NCBI RefSeq assembly: GCF_001509405.1
Contig: NZ_CP011502.1
Coordinates: 124,001-188,000, forward strand
Length of the DNA: 64,000 nt
Origin: Aeromicrobium erythreum
Lineage (GTDB): Bacteria; Actinomycetota; Actinomycetes; Propionibacteriales; Nocardioidaceae
Reading direction: 5' to 3'
The notes under the pieces were generated by a model. It had not been told where the DNA came from. It made no database searches and was given only the letters and a program-made list of their open reading frames with translations. Position numbers and translations under genes: made by a program. This document shows positions 8,918-17,166 of this stretch, in pieces; position 1 is the first letter of the stretch, and each line of letters starts with the position of its first letter.

Positions 8918-9844
8918 TCAGACCTCGAAAGTGACGCCGGTGGCCTGCTCCGTCGCCGCCCAGAGGTCGCGGGCGAGCTGCTCGTCGCGCGCCCAGCGCG
9001 TCATGCCCGCGATCACCGGGGCGCCGCGGGTACCGCCGAGCGACGCCGGGCCCACGTACTCCCCGCCGGTGAAGGTCGGGTCGGTCGCGGCCCGCAGGCT
9101 CGGCAGCGCTCCCGCGGCGGCCGACTGGCTCGCCAGTGCCGACACCTGCTGCACGACCGTGCCGAGGAACGGGTTGCCCATCGCCACGCCGGTCTTCTGC
9201 AGCTCGGTGCGGGCGAAGCCCGGGTGCGCGGCCGTGCTGACGACGGCCTTCCCCGCGGACTTCAGGCGACGGTCGAGCTCGAGCGCGAACGAGAGGTTCG
9301 CGAGCTTGGACTCCGCGTAGGACACCCACCGGCGGTACGTGCGCGGCGAGCCCTCCGGGGTCAGCGAGCGCAGGTCGATCCCCTTGGCCTGCAGGTGCGC
9401 GAGCGACGACACGGACACGACGCGGGCGTCGTCGGCGAGCAGCGGCCACACCTGCGCCGTCCACGCGAAGTGACCGACGTGGTTCGTGCCGATCTGCAGC
9501 TCGAAGCCGTCGGCGGTCGTGCTGTACGGCGGGATCATGATGCCGGCGTTGTTCACGAGCACGTCGACCCGGTCGTGCCGCGAGCCCAGCTCCTCGGTCG
9601 CCCGGCGCACGTCGGCGAGGTCGGCCAGGTCGAGGGAGAGCACCTCGACATCGACGTCGGGCAGCTCCTCGCGCAGCCGGGCGAGCGTGTCGTCGGCCTT
9701 CTGCGGGTTCCGCGCGGTGACGGTCAGGCCCGCGCCGGCCCGCCCCAGCTCGAGAGCGGTGTGGAACCCGAGCCCTCCGGTGACACCGGTGACGACGGCC
9801 CGCTTCCCGCCCAGGTCGGGGATGTCCTGCGTGCTCCAGCTCAT
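8918..9844 (-). CDS. SDR family NAD(P)-dependent oxidoreductase
   Basis: A 308-residue classical-type short-chain dehydrogenase: cofactor motif TGVTGGLGF (19-27), NNAG (98-101) and catalytic Y176xxxK180 in SYAESK. The pattern with an extended C-terminus resembles retinol-dehydrogenase-like and protochlorophyllide-reductase-like bacterial SDRs. ATG at 9844 is preferred over an upstream in-frame ATG because TACGGT (9852-9857 on the complement) lies 7 nt before it. It is divergent from the metallopeptidase gene with only 52 bp between them. The substrate is unknown. Confidence 0.85.
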   Translation of the reverse strand: MSWSTQDIPDLGGKRAVVTGVTGGLGFHTALELGRAGAGLTVTARNPQKADDTLARLREELPDVDVEVLSLDLADLADVRRATEELGSRHDRVDVLVNNAGIMIPPYSTTADGFELQIGTNHVGHFAWTAQVWPLLADDARVVSVSSLAHLQAKGIDLRSLTPEGSPRTYRRWVSYAESKLANLSFALELDRRLKSAGKAVVSTAAHPGFARTELQKTGVAMGNPFLGTVVQQVSALASQSAAAGALPSLRAATDPTFTGGEYVGPASLGGTRGAPVIAGMTRWARDEQLARDLWAATEQATGVTFEV

Positions 9845-9851
9845 GGGTCGA

Positions 9852-9857
9852 ACCGTA
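9852..9857 (-). promoter_or_regulatory. -10 box TACGGT, leaderless promoter of the SDR gene
   Basis: Read on the minus strand, TACGGT precedes ATG 9844 by 7 nt. Confidence 0.5.
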
Positions 9858-9884
9858 TCGGCCCCGGGCACGCAGCGCCGATCC

Positions 9885-9890
9885 TATGAT
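9885..9890 (+). promoter_or_regulatory. -10 box TATGAT, leaderless promoter of the metallopeptidase gene
   Basis: TATGAT ends 6 nt before GTG 9897. The two divergent -10 boxes lie within the same 52-bp gap, so the -35 regions must overlap the opposite promoter. Confidence 0.55.
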
Positions 9891-9896
9891 CCGGAC

Positions 9897-10700
9897 GTGC
9901 GCAGGATCATCGTCGTCGCGACCGTCGCCCTCGCCGCCCTGGGCGGGTTCACGGTCGGGCTGCTCGCCGCGCCCGGCGACGCCCGCCCCGAGGCGGCTCA
10001 GGGCGACGCCGCCCGCGGCGCACGCGTGAGCGTCACGTACCCCGACGTCGCCGACCGCTGGCAGGGCTGGCAGGACCGGGTGCGCGCCAGCGGCGTCCTC
10101 GAGGACGCCGCCCGCGACCTGCGCGCGACGGTCAGCCTGCCGAGCCCCCTCGTCGTCGAGGTGACGACCTGCAAGGACGGCACGGGGTACCTGGCCGGCG
10201 AGGGTCGGATCGAGCTGTGCCTGCAGGACGTGCGCGACAGCGACGCCGAGCTGGAGGAGGCCGGGGCCGACGACGTCGACGCCACCCTCGAGGGCATCTG
10301 GCGCGAGACGTTCTTCCACGAGGCGGGGCACGCGGTGATCGACATGCTCGACCTGCCGTTCACGGGTCGCGAGGAGGACGTCGCCGACCAGTTCGCGGCG
10401 TGGCGCCTCGCCGAGGCCGGTGACGACGAGGCGACCGGCGCGCTGCTGTCGTCGGCGTACGAGTACCAGCTGCTCGCGGCGGCGTACGAGGCCGACCCGA
10501 CCGACGAGCACACGTCCGACGCCGCCCGCGCCGTGAACTACCTCTGCTACCTGTACGGCTCGGACCCCGACACGTGGTCCGGGCTGGTCGACGACGACCC
10601 GCTCACGCAGGACCGGGCCGACCAGTGCACCGACGAGTGGGACCGGCTGCGCGTCGGCTGGCGCGACCTGCTGGCCGAGGCGGGTGCGCTGCGCTCCTGA
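9897..10700 (+). CDS. DUF4344-type putative zinc metallopeptidase, membrane-anchored or secreted
   Basis: A 267-residue protein with an N-terminal hydrophobic segment (about 4-25, IIVVATVALAALGGFTVGLL) and the zincin motif HEAGH (141-145) followed by LDLPFTGREEDVADQ, the pattern of DUF4344 putative metallopeptidases. The following acidic residues are candidates for the third zinc ligand. The remainder of the protein is likely outside the membrane. The GTG start is set by the TATGAT -10 box. It is convergent with the next gene, with only 10 bp between the stops. Confidence 0.75.
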   Translation: MRRIIVVATVALAALGGFTVGLLAAPGDARPEAAQGDAARGARVSVTYPDVADRWQGWQDRVRASGVLEDAARDLRATVSLPSPLVVEVTTCKDGTGYLAGEGRIELCLQDVRDSDAELEEAGADDVDATLEGIWRETFFHEAGHAVIDMLDLPFTGREEDVADQFAAWRLAEAGDDEATGALLSSAYEYQLLAAAYEADPTDEHTSDAARAVNYLCYLYGSDPDTWSGLVDDDPLTQDRADQCTDEWDRLRVGWRDLLAEAGALRS

Positions 10701-10710
10701 CCGGCAGCGG

Positions 10711-11505
10711 TCAGAAGGTGACGGCCATCTGCTCGAGGACGCGGTGGGCGAGGTCGGTGTCGCCGCTCACCGCGACCTCGACCGCGCCCGGGCGGCGACG
10801 TCCTGCGGCCAGCACGGCGAAGGCGTCGGACGTCAGGGTGAGGGTGGCGGTGGGGGAGTCCGGCACGCCGGGGCGGGCGCGGCCGTCGTCGCCGACCGTC
10901 GCGCCCACCTGCAGGGCGATCGGGCCGGTGAGGTCCCAGAGGACTGACGTGCCGGCCGTGGCGCCGACCTTCTTGCCGAGCACGAACGGCATGGCGGCGG
11001 CGAACGTGTGCGTCGTGACGTGCGCGCCCGCCGAGTCGAGGTTGCCCGGCCGGTCGACCGCGCGGCGCACGTCCTGCTCGTGGCACCAGACGTCGACGGT
11101 GCGGTTGCGCAGCATCGTGTCCCACGTCCAACCGACACCGGCGGGCGTGTGCTCGGCGCGGGCCGTGGGGTCGTCGGGCAGCGCGCCGCCGAGCCGCTCC
11201 GCGCGGACGTCGACGCTGCGGCGCAGCTCGTCCAGCACCTGCTCGCGCGTGAGGCCGCGCCGCGACTCCACCCCGGCCTCCGTGTACACCGACGCGATGC
11301 CGCCGGCCGACGCCGTGGTGGGGGCCTCGTCGACCACGTGCCCCGCGGTGACGGCCTCGAGGTGCGCCAGGTGGGCGGCGACGTCGGCGACCGTCCAGCC
11401 CGGCAGGTCGGTGGGCGTCGACCATGCCGCGTCGTCGAGCTCCTCGAGCAGGGCGATCGTGTCGCGGACGCTGGCCAGCCAGGCGTCGACGTAGGTCTGC
11501 AGCAT
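10711..11505 (-). CDS. Maleylpyruvate isomerase-family (DinB-fold) mycothiol-dependent enzyme
   Basis: A 264-residue protein with the N-terminal DinB/MDMPI four-helix domain: LLEELDDAAWSTPTDLPGWTVADVAAHLAHLEAV holds the conserved W, GWTV and AHL metal-site histidine. A C-terminal SCP2-like domain follows. Such proteins are typical of mycothiol-containing actinobacteria, but most have no known reaction. It starts directly after the stop of the upstream membrane-protein gene (TGA then ATG with no gap), so the two are co-transcribed. Confidence 0.75.
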   Translation of the reverse strand: MLQTYVDAWLASVRDTIALLEELDDAAWSTPTDLPGWTVADVAAHLAHLEAVTAGHVVDEAPTTASAGGIASVYTEAGVESRRGLTREQVLDELRRSVDVRAERLGGALPDDPTARAEHTPAGVGWTWDTMLRNRTVDVWCHEQDVRRAVDRPGNLDSAGAHVTTHTFAAAMPFVLGKKVGATAGTSVLWDLTGPIALQVGATVGDDGRARPGVPDSPTATLTLTSDAFAVLAAGRRRPGAVEVAVSGDTDLAHRVLEQMAVTF

Positions 11506-12021
11506 TCAGTCCTCCAGGGTGCGCTTGCGTCGGGTCCACCAGGTCGCCAGCGCGAGCGCGACGGCGACGGCAGCGGCGATCCAGGCGATGCCCGCGCCGT
11601 TGCGGGTGCGGTCGAGGAAGCCGTCGGCGACGGCCACCCGGTAGGTCGCGGCGTCGGCGGCGCGGTCCTTCGGCGTGCAGCGGACCGCGACCTGGTCCGA
11701 TCCCTCACGCTCGAACGCGATGAGGTACCAGGTGGAGCCGTCCTGCGGGACGCGCAGGTCGATCGGGGCGTCCTCGAGCGTCACCGGCTCGGCACCCTTG
11801 GCGGGCCCGGTGGCGGTGCACGTGACGTCGCGCTCGGGCTGGCGGACGTCGGTGAAGACGGCGAGCGAGGCGCCCTTGGCGTCGACTCGCTCGGTCAGGT
11901 TCTGCAGCGTCGCGTCGCGGACGTGGTCCCACGCGCCGGCCGCGACGACGGCCGAGGCCATCCATCCGCCGATCGCGAGCAGGAACGCCGCGAGGTACCA
12001 CAGCGGGCTGGTCAGACGCAC
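11506..12021 (-). CDS. Small membrane protein with extracytoplasmic domain, function unknown
   Basis: A 171-residue protein with an N-terminal membrane helix (about 7-30) and a C-terminal helix (about 142-162) followed by a basic tail. The loop between carries two cysteines that could form a disulfide outside the cell. GTG 12021 is chosen because CAGAGT lies 6 nt upstream, a leaderless arrangement; an ATG 18 bp further up is possible. It is the first gene of a two-gene operon with the DinB-type enzyme. I do not recognise a named family. Confidence 0.6.
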   Translation of the reverse strand: MRLTSPLWYLAAFLLAIGGWMASAVVAAGAWDHVRDATLQNLTERVDAKGASLAVFTDVRQPERDVTCTATGPAKGAEPVTLEDAPIDLRVPQDGSTWYLIAFEREGSDQVAVRCTPKDRAADAATYRVAVADGFLDRTRNGAGIAWIAAAVAVALALATWWTRRKRTLED

Positions 12022-12146
12022 CCGCTCACTCTGGCACACGGCACGGTGCCGGTCAGGTCGGCCACGCGCGACGGCTTGACCGCGGGCGGCGGAAGGAGAA
12101 CGCTGGACCCCGCTAGTTGAACCTTCACCTTTCTCAACGAGCTCCC

Positions 12147-12557
12147 ATGGACGGGGTCTTCCTCATCTCCCGCATCCTCTTCGCCTACCTCGTCATCGGC
12201 TCGGGCATCGGTCACCTGACGGCGACCGGCGCGATGGCCGGCTACGCCGAGTCGCGCGGTCTGTCCAACGCCAAGGTGCTCGTGCAGGTCAGCGGCGTCG
12301 CGCTGCTCGCCGGCGGCGTCTCGGTGCTGCTCGGCATCTGGGGCGACGTCGGCGCCCTCGGCCTCGCGATCCTGCTGCTCGTCACGGCTGTGCTGATGCA
12401 CGCGTTCTGGAAGGAGAGCGACGCCCAGGCCAAGCAGATGGAGATGGTTGCCTTCAACAAGAACGTCGCCCTGGCCGGCGGTGCGCTGGCGCTGTTCGTG
12501 CTGCTGTCGACCGACTTCGCGCCCTACACGCTCACCGGCGCGCTCATCAACTGGTGA
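12147..12557 (+). CDS. DoxX-like small membrane protein
   Basis: A 136-residue protein with four hydrophobic segments and the DoxX-type N-terminus FLISRILFAYLVIGSGIGHL. Family members are quinone- or thiol-linked membrane proteins of poorly known role. ATG 12147 fits the family start; TTG 12117 in frame is possible. The 3' end overlaps the convergent LysR fragment by 11 bp. Confidence 0.7.
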   Translation: MDGVFLISRILFAYLVIGSGIGHLTATGAMAGYAESRGLSNAKVLVQVSGVALLAGGVSVLLGIWGDVGALGLAILLLVTAVLMHAFWKESDAQAKQMEMVAFNKNVALAGGALALFVLLSTDFAPYTLTGALINW

Positions 12558-12797
12558 CGACGCGGGGCTGAGAGACGCTCGGGGCGTCCAGGAGACGCTC
12601 CAGCACGAGGGCGAGCGGCGGCCACGTCGCTCGCCCTCGGCGCGTCCAGACGTGCGCGCGCATCGTGACGCCGGGGTCGTGGAACGGGACCACCGTCACG
12701 CCGTCGCGCGGACGGCGCCAGAGCGGCAGCATCCCGACGCCGAGGCCCGCCACCACCAGGTCCTCGACGAGGTCGAGGCTGTCGGACAGGTGCTCTC
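12547..12797 (-). pseudogene. LysR-family regulator, C-terminal fragment only
   Basis: On the minus strand the frame reads HLSDSLDLVEDLVVAG then LGVGMLPL and runs to a stop at 12547. This is the last third of a LysR substrate-binding domain, about 80 of the usual 300 residues. The HTH and first sub-domain are missing. Homology stops at about 12793-12800, exactly where an oppositely directed EamA fragment begins. No plausible start exists. This is read as the left edge of a deletion scar. Confidence 0.75.
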
Positions 12798-13040
12798 GTG
12801 GGACTCGCGCTGCTCGTGCCCGTGGTCCCGTTCGCGCTGGAGATGCTGGCGCTGCGGCGGCTCACGACCGCCGCCTTCGGGACGCTGATGTGCCTGGAGC
12901 CGGCGATCGCCCTGGTCGTCGGGCTCGTCGTGCTCGACCAGGTGCCGGACGCGGGCGCCGTGCTGGGCCTGGCCTGCGTGGTCGCGGCGGGCGTGGGCGC
13001 GACCCGGTCGGGTGGCCGGGCGCCCGTGCCCTCGGTCTGA
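12798..13040 (+). pseudogene. EamA/RhtA-type exporter, C-terminal fragment only
   Basis: The frame reads GLALLVPVVPFALEMLAL then RRLTTAAFGTLMCLEPAIA, the conserved helix 8-9 region of RhtA-like EamA exporters, and runs to a stop at 13040. Only about 80 of some 290 residues remain. A GTG lies at the junction but a functional exporter is not expected. In intact genomes LysR and EamA genes are often divergent, so one deletion across their shared promoter explains both fragments. Confidence 0.75.
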
Positions 13041-13044
13041 GCCG

Positions 13045-13096
13045 CACCCACGACGAAGCCCCCGCCCGGTCCCGGGCGGGGGCTTCGTCGTGGTGG
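13045..13096. terminator. Strong bidirectional stem-loop terminator
   Basis: An almost perfect stem (ACGACGAAGCCCCCGCCCG and its complement) with a 4-nt loop lies between the EamA fragment and the convergent fadE5 stop. Confidence 0.75.
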
Positions 13097-13110
13097 TCGG
13101 TGCCGACGGC

Positions 13111-14988
13111 TCAGAAGGCCGCCTCGTCGAGCTCCATGATGCTGGCGTCGACGTTCTCGGCCATCGCGCGCTCGGCGGTCAGGCGGGGGAGCACGGTGCG
13201 CGCGAAGAACGACGCCGCCGCGATCTTGCCCTCGTAGAACGCCTTCTCCGAGCCCGTCGCGCCCTCGTCGAGCTTGGCCAGCGCCACCTCGGCGCCGCGC
13301 AGCAGCAGCCAGGAGACCACGAGGTCGCCGAGCACGTAGACCAGACGCGTCGTGTTCAGGCCGACCTTGTAGAGGTTCTTCAGGTCGCCCTTCTCGTCGG
13401 CCGGGTTGCTGGCCATGAGGTCGGTGAACGCGGCACCGAGGATCGCCTGGGCGTCGTCGAGGCCGGTCGCGAGCAGCTCGCGCTCGACCTTGAGGCGACC
13501 GTTGCCGGCCTCGCTCTTCACGAACTCGCCCACCTGCTCGGCGAGGTAGCCGATGGCGCGGCCCTTGTCCTTCACGATCTTGCGGAAGAAGAGGTCCTGG
13601 CCCTGGATGGCGGTCGTGCCCTCGTAGAGCGTGTCGATCTTGGCGTCACGCACGTACTGCTCGATCGGGTAGTCCTGCAGGAAGCCCGAGCCGCCGAACG
13701 TCTGCAGCGACTCGGTGCCCAGCAGCACCCAGGAGCGCTCCGAGCCGTAGCCCTTGACGATGGGGAGCAGGAGGTCGTTGACCGACTCCTCGAGCGACGC
13801 GTCCTCGCCGGACTCCGCCTTCTGCATGATCGCGTCCTGCCAGGTCGTCGTGTAGAACACGAGCGAGCGCAGGCCCTCGGCGAAGGCCTTCTGGGTCATG
13901 AGCGAGCGGCGGACGTCGGGGTGGTGCGTGATGGTCACGCGCGGCGCGGTCTTGTCGGCGGCCTGCGTGAGGTCGGCGCCCTGGACGCGCTCCTTGGCGT
14001 ACTCGAGCGCGTTGAGGTAGCCCGACGACAGGGTCGCGATGGCCTTGGCGCCCACCATCATGCGGGCGTTCTCGATGACGCGGAACATCTGGTTGATGCC
14101 GTCGTGCACCTCGCCGAGCAGCCAGCCCTTGGCCGGCTCGCCGCCACCGGTCGACGGGTCGCCGAAGGTGACCTCGCACGTGGTGGAGACCTTGATGCCC
14201 ATCTTCTTCTCGACGTTGGTGACGTAGGCGCCGTTGCGCTCGCCGGTGAGCTCGCCGGTCTCGTGGTCGAAATGGATCTTCGGGACGAGGAACAGCGAGA
14301 GGCCCTTCGTGCCGGGGCCGCCGACGCCCTCGACGCCCTGGGGACGCGCGAGGACGAGGTGCATGATGTTCTCGCTCATGTCGTGCTCGGCCGAGGTGAT
14401 GAAGCGCTTGACGCCCTCGATGTTCCAGGAGCCGTCCTCGTTCGGGTAGGCCTTGGTGCGGCCCGCGCCGACGTCGGAGCCCGCGTCGGGCTCGGTGAGC
14501 ACCATCGTGGCGCCCCACTGGCGGTTGGTCATGAACTCGGCGATCTTCTTGTCGCGCTCGGTGCCGTTCTCGAACACGATGCGCGCGAAGGCCGGGCCGG
14601 CGGAGTACATCCAGATGGGCGGGTTCGCGCCGAGCACGAACTCACCGATCGCCCAGATGAGCGAGGAGGGGGCCTTCTGGCCGCCGAGCTCCTCGGGGAC
14701 CTGCAGACGCCACCACTCGGCGTCCATCCAGGCCTTGTAGCTCTTGGCGAAGGCGGGGTTCATGGTGACCGTCATCGCCTTGGGGTCGTAGACGGGCGGG
14801 TTGCGGTCGGAGTCCTCGAAGGAGGGGGCGAGGTCCTCGCGGGCCAGCCGCTCGGTCTCGGCGAGGATGCTCTTCGCGGTGTCGAGGTCGAGCTCCTCGA
14901 ACGCACCGGTGCCGAGGACGTCCTGGCGTCCGAACAGCTCGAAGAGGTTGAACTCGACGTCGCGCAGGTTGCTCTTGTAGTGGCTCAT
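13111..14988 (-). CDS. fadE5: Acyl-CoA dehydrogenase, FadE5 type
   Basis: A 625-residue flavoprotein that introduces the C2-C3 double bond in fatty acyl-CoAs, the first step of beta-oxidation. The N-terminus [18 protein letters not shown] matches mycobacterial FadE5 closely, and FadE5 is longer than ordinary 380-residue enzymes, as here. Diagnostic blocks are [25 protein letters not shown] and the C-terminal acyl-CoA dehydrogenase region [13 protein letters not shown]. It is a lone gene with its own promoter: GATACT (15067-15072 on the complement) followed by TACC-N4-GGTA dyads at the predicted start of transcription. The same dyad lies at etfD, which takes electrons from this enzyme through ETF. 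Confidence 0.9.
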   Translation of the reverse strand: MSHYKSNLRDVEFNLFELFGRQDVLGTGAFEELDLDTAKSILAETERLAREDLAPSFEDSDRNPPVYDPKAMTVTMNPAFAKSYKAWMDAEWWRLQVPEELGGQKAPSSLIWAIGEFVLGANPPIWMYSAGPAFARIVFENGTERDKKIAEFMTNRQWGATMVLTEPDAGSDVGAGRTKAYPNEDGSWNIEGVKRFITSAEHDMSENIMHLVLARPQGVEGVGGPGTKGLSLFLVPKIHFDHETGELTGERNGAYVTNVEKKMGIKVSTTCEVTFGDPSTGGGEPAKGWLLGEVHDGINQMFRVIENARMMVGAKAIATLSSGYLNALEYAKERVQGADLTQAADKTAPRVTITHHPDVRRSLMTQKAFAEGLRSLVFYTTTWQDAIMQKAESGEDASLEESVNDLLLPIVKGYGSERSWVLLGTESLQTFGGSGFLQDYPIEQYVRDAKIDTLYEGTTAIQGQDLFFRKIVKDKGRAIGYLAEQVGEFVKSEAGNGRLKVERELLATGLDDAQAILGAAFTDLMASNPADEKGDLKNLYKVGLNTTRLVYVLGDLVVSWLLLRGAEVALAKLDEGATGSEKAFYEGKIAAASFFARTVLPRLTAERAMAENVDASIMELDEAAF

Positions 14989-15035
14989 GACTGCCTGTTC
15001 CTGGATCGGGGGTGCGGTGTCCGGTGCACACGTGT

Positions 15036-15060
15036 TACCGACGGGTGCTACCGGCAGGTA
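15036..15060 (-). promoter_or_regulatory. Tandem TACC-N4-GGTA operator at the fadE5 transcription start
   Basis: TACCGGCAGGTA (15049-15060) is a perfect 4+4 dyad and TACCGACGGGTG (15036-15047) is a one-mismatch copy. The nearer one begins 6 nt after the -10 box GATACT (complement of 15067-15072). The same design stands at etfD (42578-42589). A repressor released by acyl-CoA is the simplest reading. Confidence 0.5.
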
Positions 15061-15148
15061 ACTTCAAGTATCCGCAGATGAGGGGCCCGACACAAGTCCC
15101 GGGGGCCGACTCGTGCGTCACGCGGGTCGACCGACCTCCGTGCGCCGG

Positions 15149-15754
15149 TCAGCGGGACAGGTGGGGGACGAGCCCGACGACGCCGTGCAGGTCGTCGACG
15201 ACGTGATCGGCGCCCGCCGCGCGCAGCTCGTCGGGGCTGCACGGACCGGTCGGCACGGCGACCCCGACGACGTCGGCCGAGCGGCACGCCTCCATGTCGT
15301 GCACGTGGTCGCCGACGTAGGCAGTGACGCCACGGGCGCGGAACACGTCGGCCTTGCCCTCGCGCCACACCTCGCCGACGACGTCGAGGTCGATCGCGAG
15401 GTGCTCGAGGTGCAGGGCGGCGTTGCGCCCGTTCTTGCCGGTGACGACGAAGGCCTCACCGCCGGCGTCGAGCACGGCCTGCACGGCCTCGCGCGCGCCG
15501 GGGAGCAGCGCCACGCGCGGGATCGCCAGGTCGGGGTAGAGCGCGCGGTAGCGGTCGGCGACCTCGGGGACCTGCTCGGGCTCGAACCAGTGCGCGAGCT
15601 CGGCCTCGAGGGGCGGTCCGAGGCGGGAGGTGACGAGGTCGACGTCGATGAACGTCCCGGTCTCCTCCGCGAGGGCCCGGTAGGTGGCGCCGATGCCAGG
15701 CCGGGAGTCGACGAGCGTCATGTCGAGGTCGAAGCCGACGACGAGGCGGGTCAC
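15149..15754 (-). CDS. HAD-superfamily hydrolase (phosphatase)
   Basis: A 201-residue HAD enzyme. Motif I is DLDMT with nucleophile D9 and acid/base D11, motif II is VVTGKN with T at its centre, and motif III/IV is VGDHVHDMEA. The cap sits after motif I, as in phosphoglycolate-phosphatase-like members, and the substrate is unknown. GTG 15754 is set by TAGTCT 6 nt upstream. It stands between the fadE5 promoter and a terminator hairpin. Confidence 0.8.
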   Translation of the reverse strand: MTRLVVGFDLDMTLVDSRPGIGATYRALAEETGTFIDVDLVTSRLGPPLEAELAHWFEPEQVPEVADRYRALYPDLAIPRVALLPGAREAVQAVLDAGGEAFVVTGKNGRNAALHLEHLAIDLDVVGEVWREGKADVFRARGVTAYVGDHVHDMEACRSADVVGVAVPTGPCSPDELRAAGADHVVDDLHGVVGLVPHLSR

Positions 15755-15760
15755 GGGCCG

Positions 15761-15766
15761 AGACTA
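15761..15766 (-). promoter_or_regulatory. -10 box TAGTCT, leaderless promoter of the HAD gene
   Basis: On the minus strand TAGTCT ends 6 nt before GTG 15754. Confidence 0.5.
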
Positions 15767-15770
15767 ACGA

Positions 15771-15809
15771 ACGCCGCCACCGGCGTCGGGGGAGCGTCGG
15801 TGGCGGCGT
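15771..15809. terminator. Stem-loop, 12-bp arms
   Basis: ACGCCGCCACCG (15771-15782) pairs with 15798-15809 across a 15-nt loop, between the HAD promoter and the small peptide gene. Confidence 0.45.
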
Positions 15810-15879
15810 GCGTGGGCCCGGTGGTCGCGCCGGGCGGCGGGTGACCCGGCCGGGGCGTCGGGACCTGGCCGGGTCGGGG

Positions 15880-15904
15880 GCCGTCGGTCGCGGGGACCGA
15901 CGGC
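15880..15904 (-). terminator. Hairpin just after the small peptide gene
   Basis: GCCGTCGGTC (15880-15889) pairs with GACCGACGGC (15895-15904) over a 5-nt loop, 5 bp beyond the stop codon of the 37-residue gene. Confidence 0.5.
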
Positions 15905-15909
15905 GGGTC

Positions 15910-16023
15910 TCAGAAGCGCTGGATGGTCGGGATCCGGCCGTACCCGTCGCGCGAGACGAGGTAGGCGGACTTGGTGACACCGACGGTGACGACGACGGCG
16001 CCGAGCACGGCGAGAGCGATCAT
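15910..16023 (-). CDS. 37-residue single-helix membrane peptide divergent from LysR regulator
   Basis: This short frame starts at ATG 16023 with a very strong ribosome site (GAGGAGG, 7 nt upstream) and ends at 15910, directly before a hairpin. The product has a hydrophobic N-terminal helix (MIALAVLGAVVVTVGVT, residues 1-17) and a polar tail holding SRDGYGRIPT. From memory, actinobacterial small proteins with a DGYGRxPT tail exist, but I cannot name a function. It is divergent from the LysR gene at 16131 and may be its target. Its ribosome site, membrane segment and terminator make it a real gene despite its length. Confidence 0.6.
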   Translation of the reverse strand: MIALAVLGAVVVTVGVTKSAYLVSRDGYGRIPTIQRF

Positions 16024-16104
16024 GGGGGGCCTCCTCGAGGGGGGTGGGGACGAGCTGACACATCCATGGTCACGCTCTCGACTGTCAAGGACAAGCGAAG
16101 AGAA

Positions 16105-16121
16105 CTACACGTAACGTGTAG
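16105..16121. promoter_or_regulatory. LysR operator dyad over the LysR -10 region
   Basis: CTACACG-TAA-CGTGTAG is a perfect 7+3+7 inverted repeat that overlaps the -10 box TAGCAT (16119-16124) of the LysR gene. This placement suggests self-repression and control of the divergent peptide gene. Confidence 0.6.
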
Positions 16122-16124
16122 CAT
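16119..16124 (+). promoter_or_regulatory. -10 box TAGCAT, leaderless promoter of the LysR gene
   Basis: TAGCAT ends 6 nt before ATG 16131 and shares bases with the operator dyad. Confidence 0.55.
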
Positions 16125-16130
16125 CACTAC

Positions 16131-17045
16131 ATGGATGTGCGGCGACTCATGGTTCTCAGGGAATTGGCGGAGCGCGGCTCCGTGGGCGCCGTCGCCGATG
16201 CGATGAGGGTCACACCGTCGGCGGTGTCGCAGCAGCTCAAGACGTTGGAGAAGGAGGCCGGCTACCCCCTCGTCGAGCCGGCCGGGCGGGGCGTCGCGCT
16301 GACCGAGGCGGGGCGTGCGCTGGCCCGCGCGGCCACCGACATCGCAGTGGCCATCGAGCGGGCCGAGGGCGAGTGGCGCGCGTTCATGGAGCAGCCGGCC
16401 GGGCGGGTCACGCTGGTGACCTTCCCGACGGGTGGGGAGATGCTGCTGCCCGGGCTGCTGACCAGGATGGCCGAGCGGCCCGACGTCGAGCTGGTGTGCA
16501 CCGACACCGAGGACCCCGACGCCGTCGGCGACCTGACGGCCGACCACGACGTGGTGCTGTCGGACTCGCCCACGACGTCGGCCGCCTGGCACGACCGCGG
16601 CCTGCAGGTCGTGCCGCTGATGAGCGAGCCGCTCGACGTCGCGCTGCCGCAGGACCACCCGCTCGCCCGCAAGGCGAACCTGTCGCCGCGCGACGTCGTC
16701 GACGAGACCTGGATCGGCGTCCCGCCCGGCTACCCCTTCGACCGGGTCCTCGAGCAGGTGGTGGTCGCGACCGGCCAGCCCGTGCAGGTCGCGCAGCGCT
16801 TCGCCGACAACGGTGTCGTCGAGGCGATGGTCGCGGGCGGGCACGGCCTCGCGATCCTGCCGCGCTTCACGACGCGCGAGCACGGCAACGGCCTGGTGAC
16901 CCGCCCCCTGCTCGGCGTCCGCGCCCGCCGCGAGATCTCCGCCGTCCTGCGCCCCGACCGGTTCGAGCGCCCTTCCGTCCGCCTCGTCGTCCAGGCCCTC
17001 CGCGAGGAGGCGCGCCTCGTCGCCGACGCCCACGGCGCCGCGTGA
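16131..17045 (+). CDS. LysR family transcriptional regulator
   Basis: A 304-residue regulator with an N-terminal winged helix (about 1-60, LRELAERGSVGAVADAMRV then TPSAVSQQLKTLEKEAG) and a two-lobed effector domain. It starts 6 nt after its -10 box and carries a dyad over its own promoter. The divergent 37-residue membrane peptide is the obvious target. The effector is not evident. A pair of identical palindromes follows the stop. Confidence 0.88.
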   Translation: MDVRRLMVLRELAERGSVGAVADAMRVTPSAVSQQLKTLEKEAGYPLVEPAGRGVALTEAGRALARAATDIAVAIERAEGEWRAFMEQPAGRVTLVTFPTGGEMLLPGLLTRMAERPDVELVCTDTEDPDAVGDLTADHDVVLSDSPTTSAAWHDRGLQVVPLMSEPLDVALPQDHPLARKANLSPRDVVDETWIGVPPGYPFDRVLEQVVVATGQPVQVAQRFADNGVVEAMVAGGHGLAILPRFTTREHGNGLVTRPLLGVRARREISAVLRPDRFERPSVRLVVQALREEARLVADAHGAA

Positions 17046-17049
17046 GCGG

Positions 17050-17155
17050 AGATTCCCAGGTCGACCTGGGAATCCCCCACCGCGCACGGGAATCTCAGCC
17101 AAGCACGGAGAGCAAGCCGTGCGCGGCTGGGATTCCCAGGTCGACCTGGGAATCC
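17050..17155. repeat. Twin 24-bp perfect palindromes with inverted flanks
   Basis: GATTCCCAGGTC followed by its complement occurs at 17051-17074 and 17131-17154. Between them the flanks GGGAATCTCAGCC and GGCTGGGATTCCC are partly inverted, so the whole 106 bp is a larger imperfect dyad between the LysR stop and the convergent enoyl-CoA hydratase stop. Confidence 0.7.
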
Positions 17156-17166
17156 ATCCCCGACCG

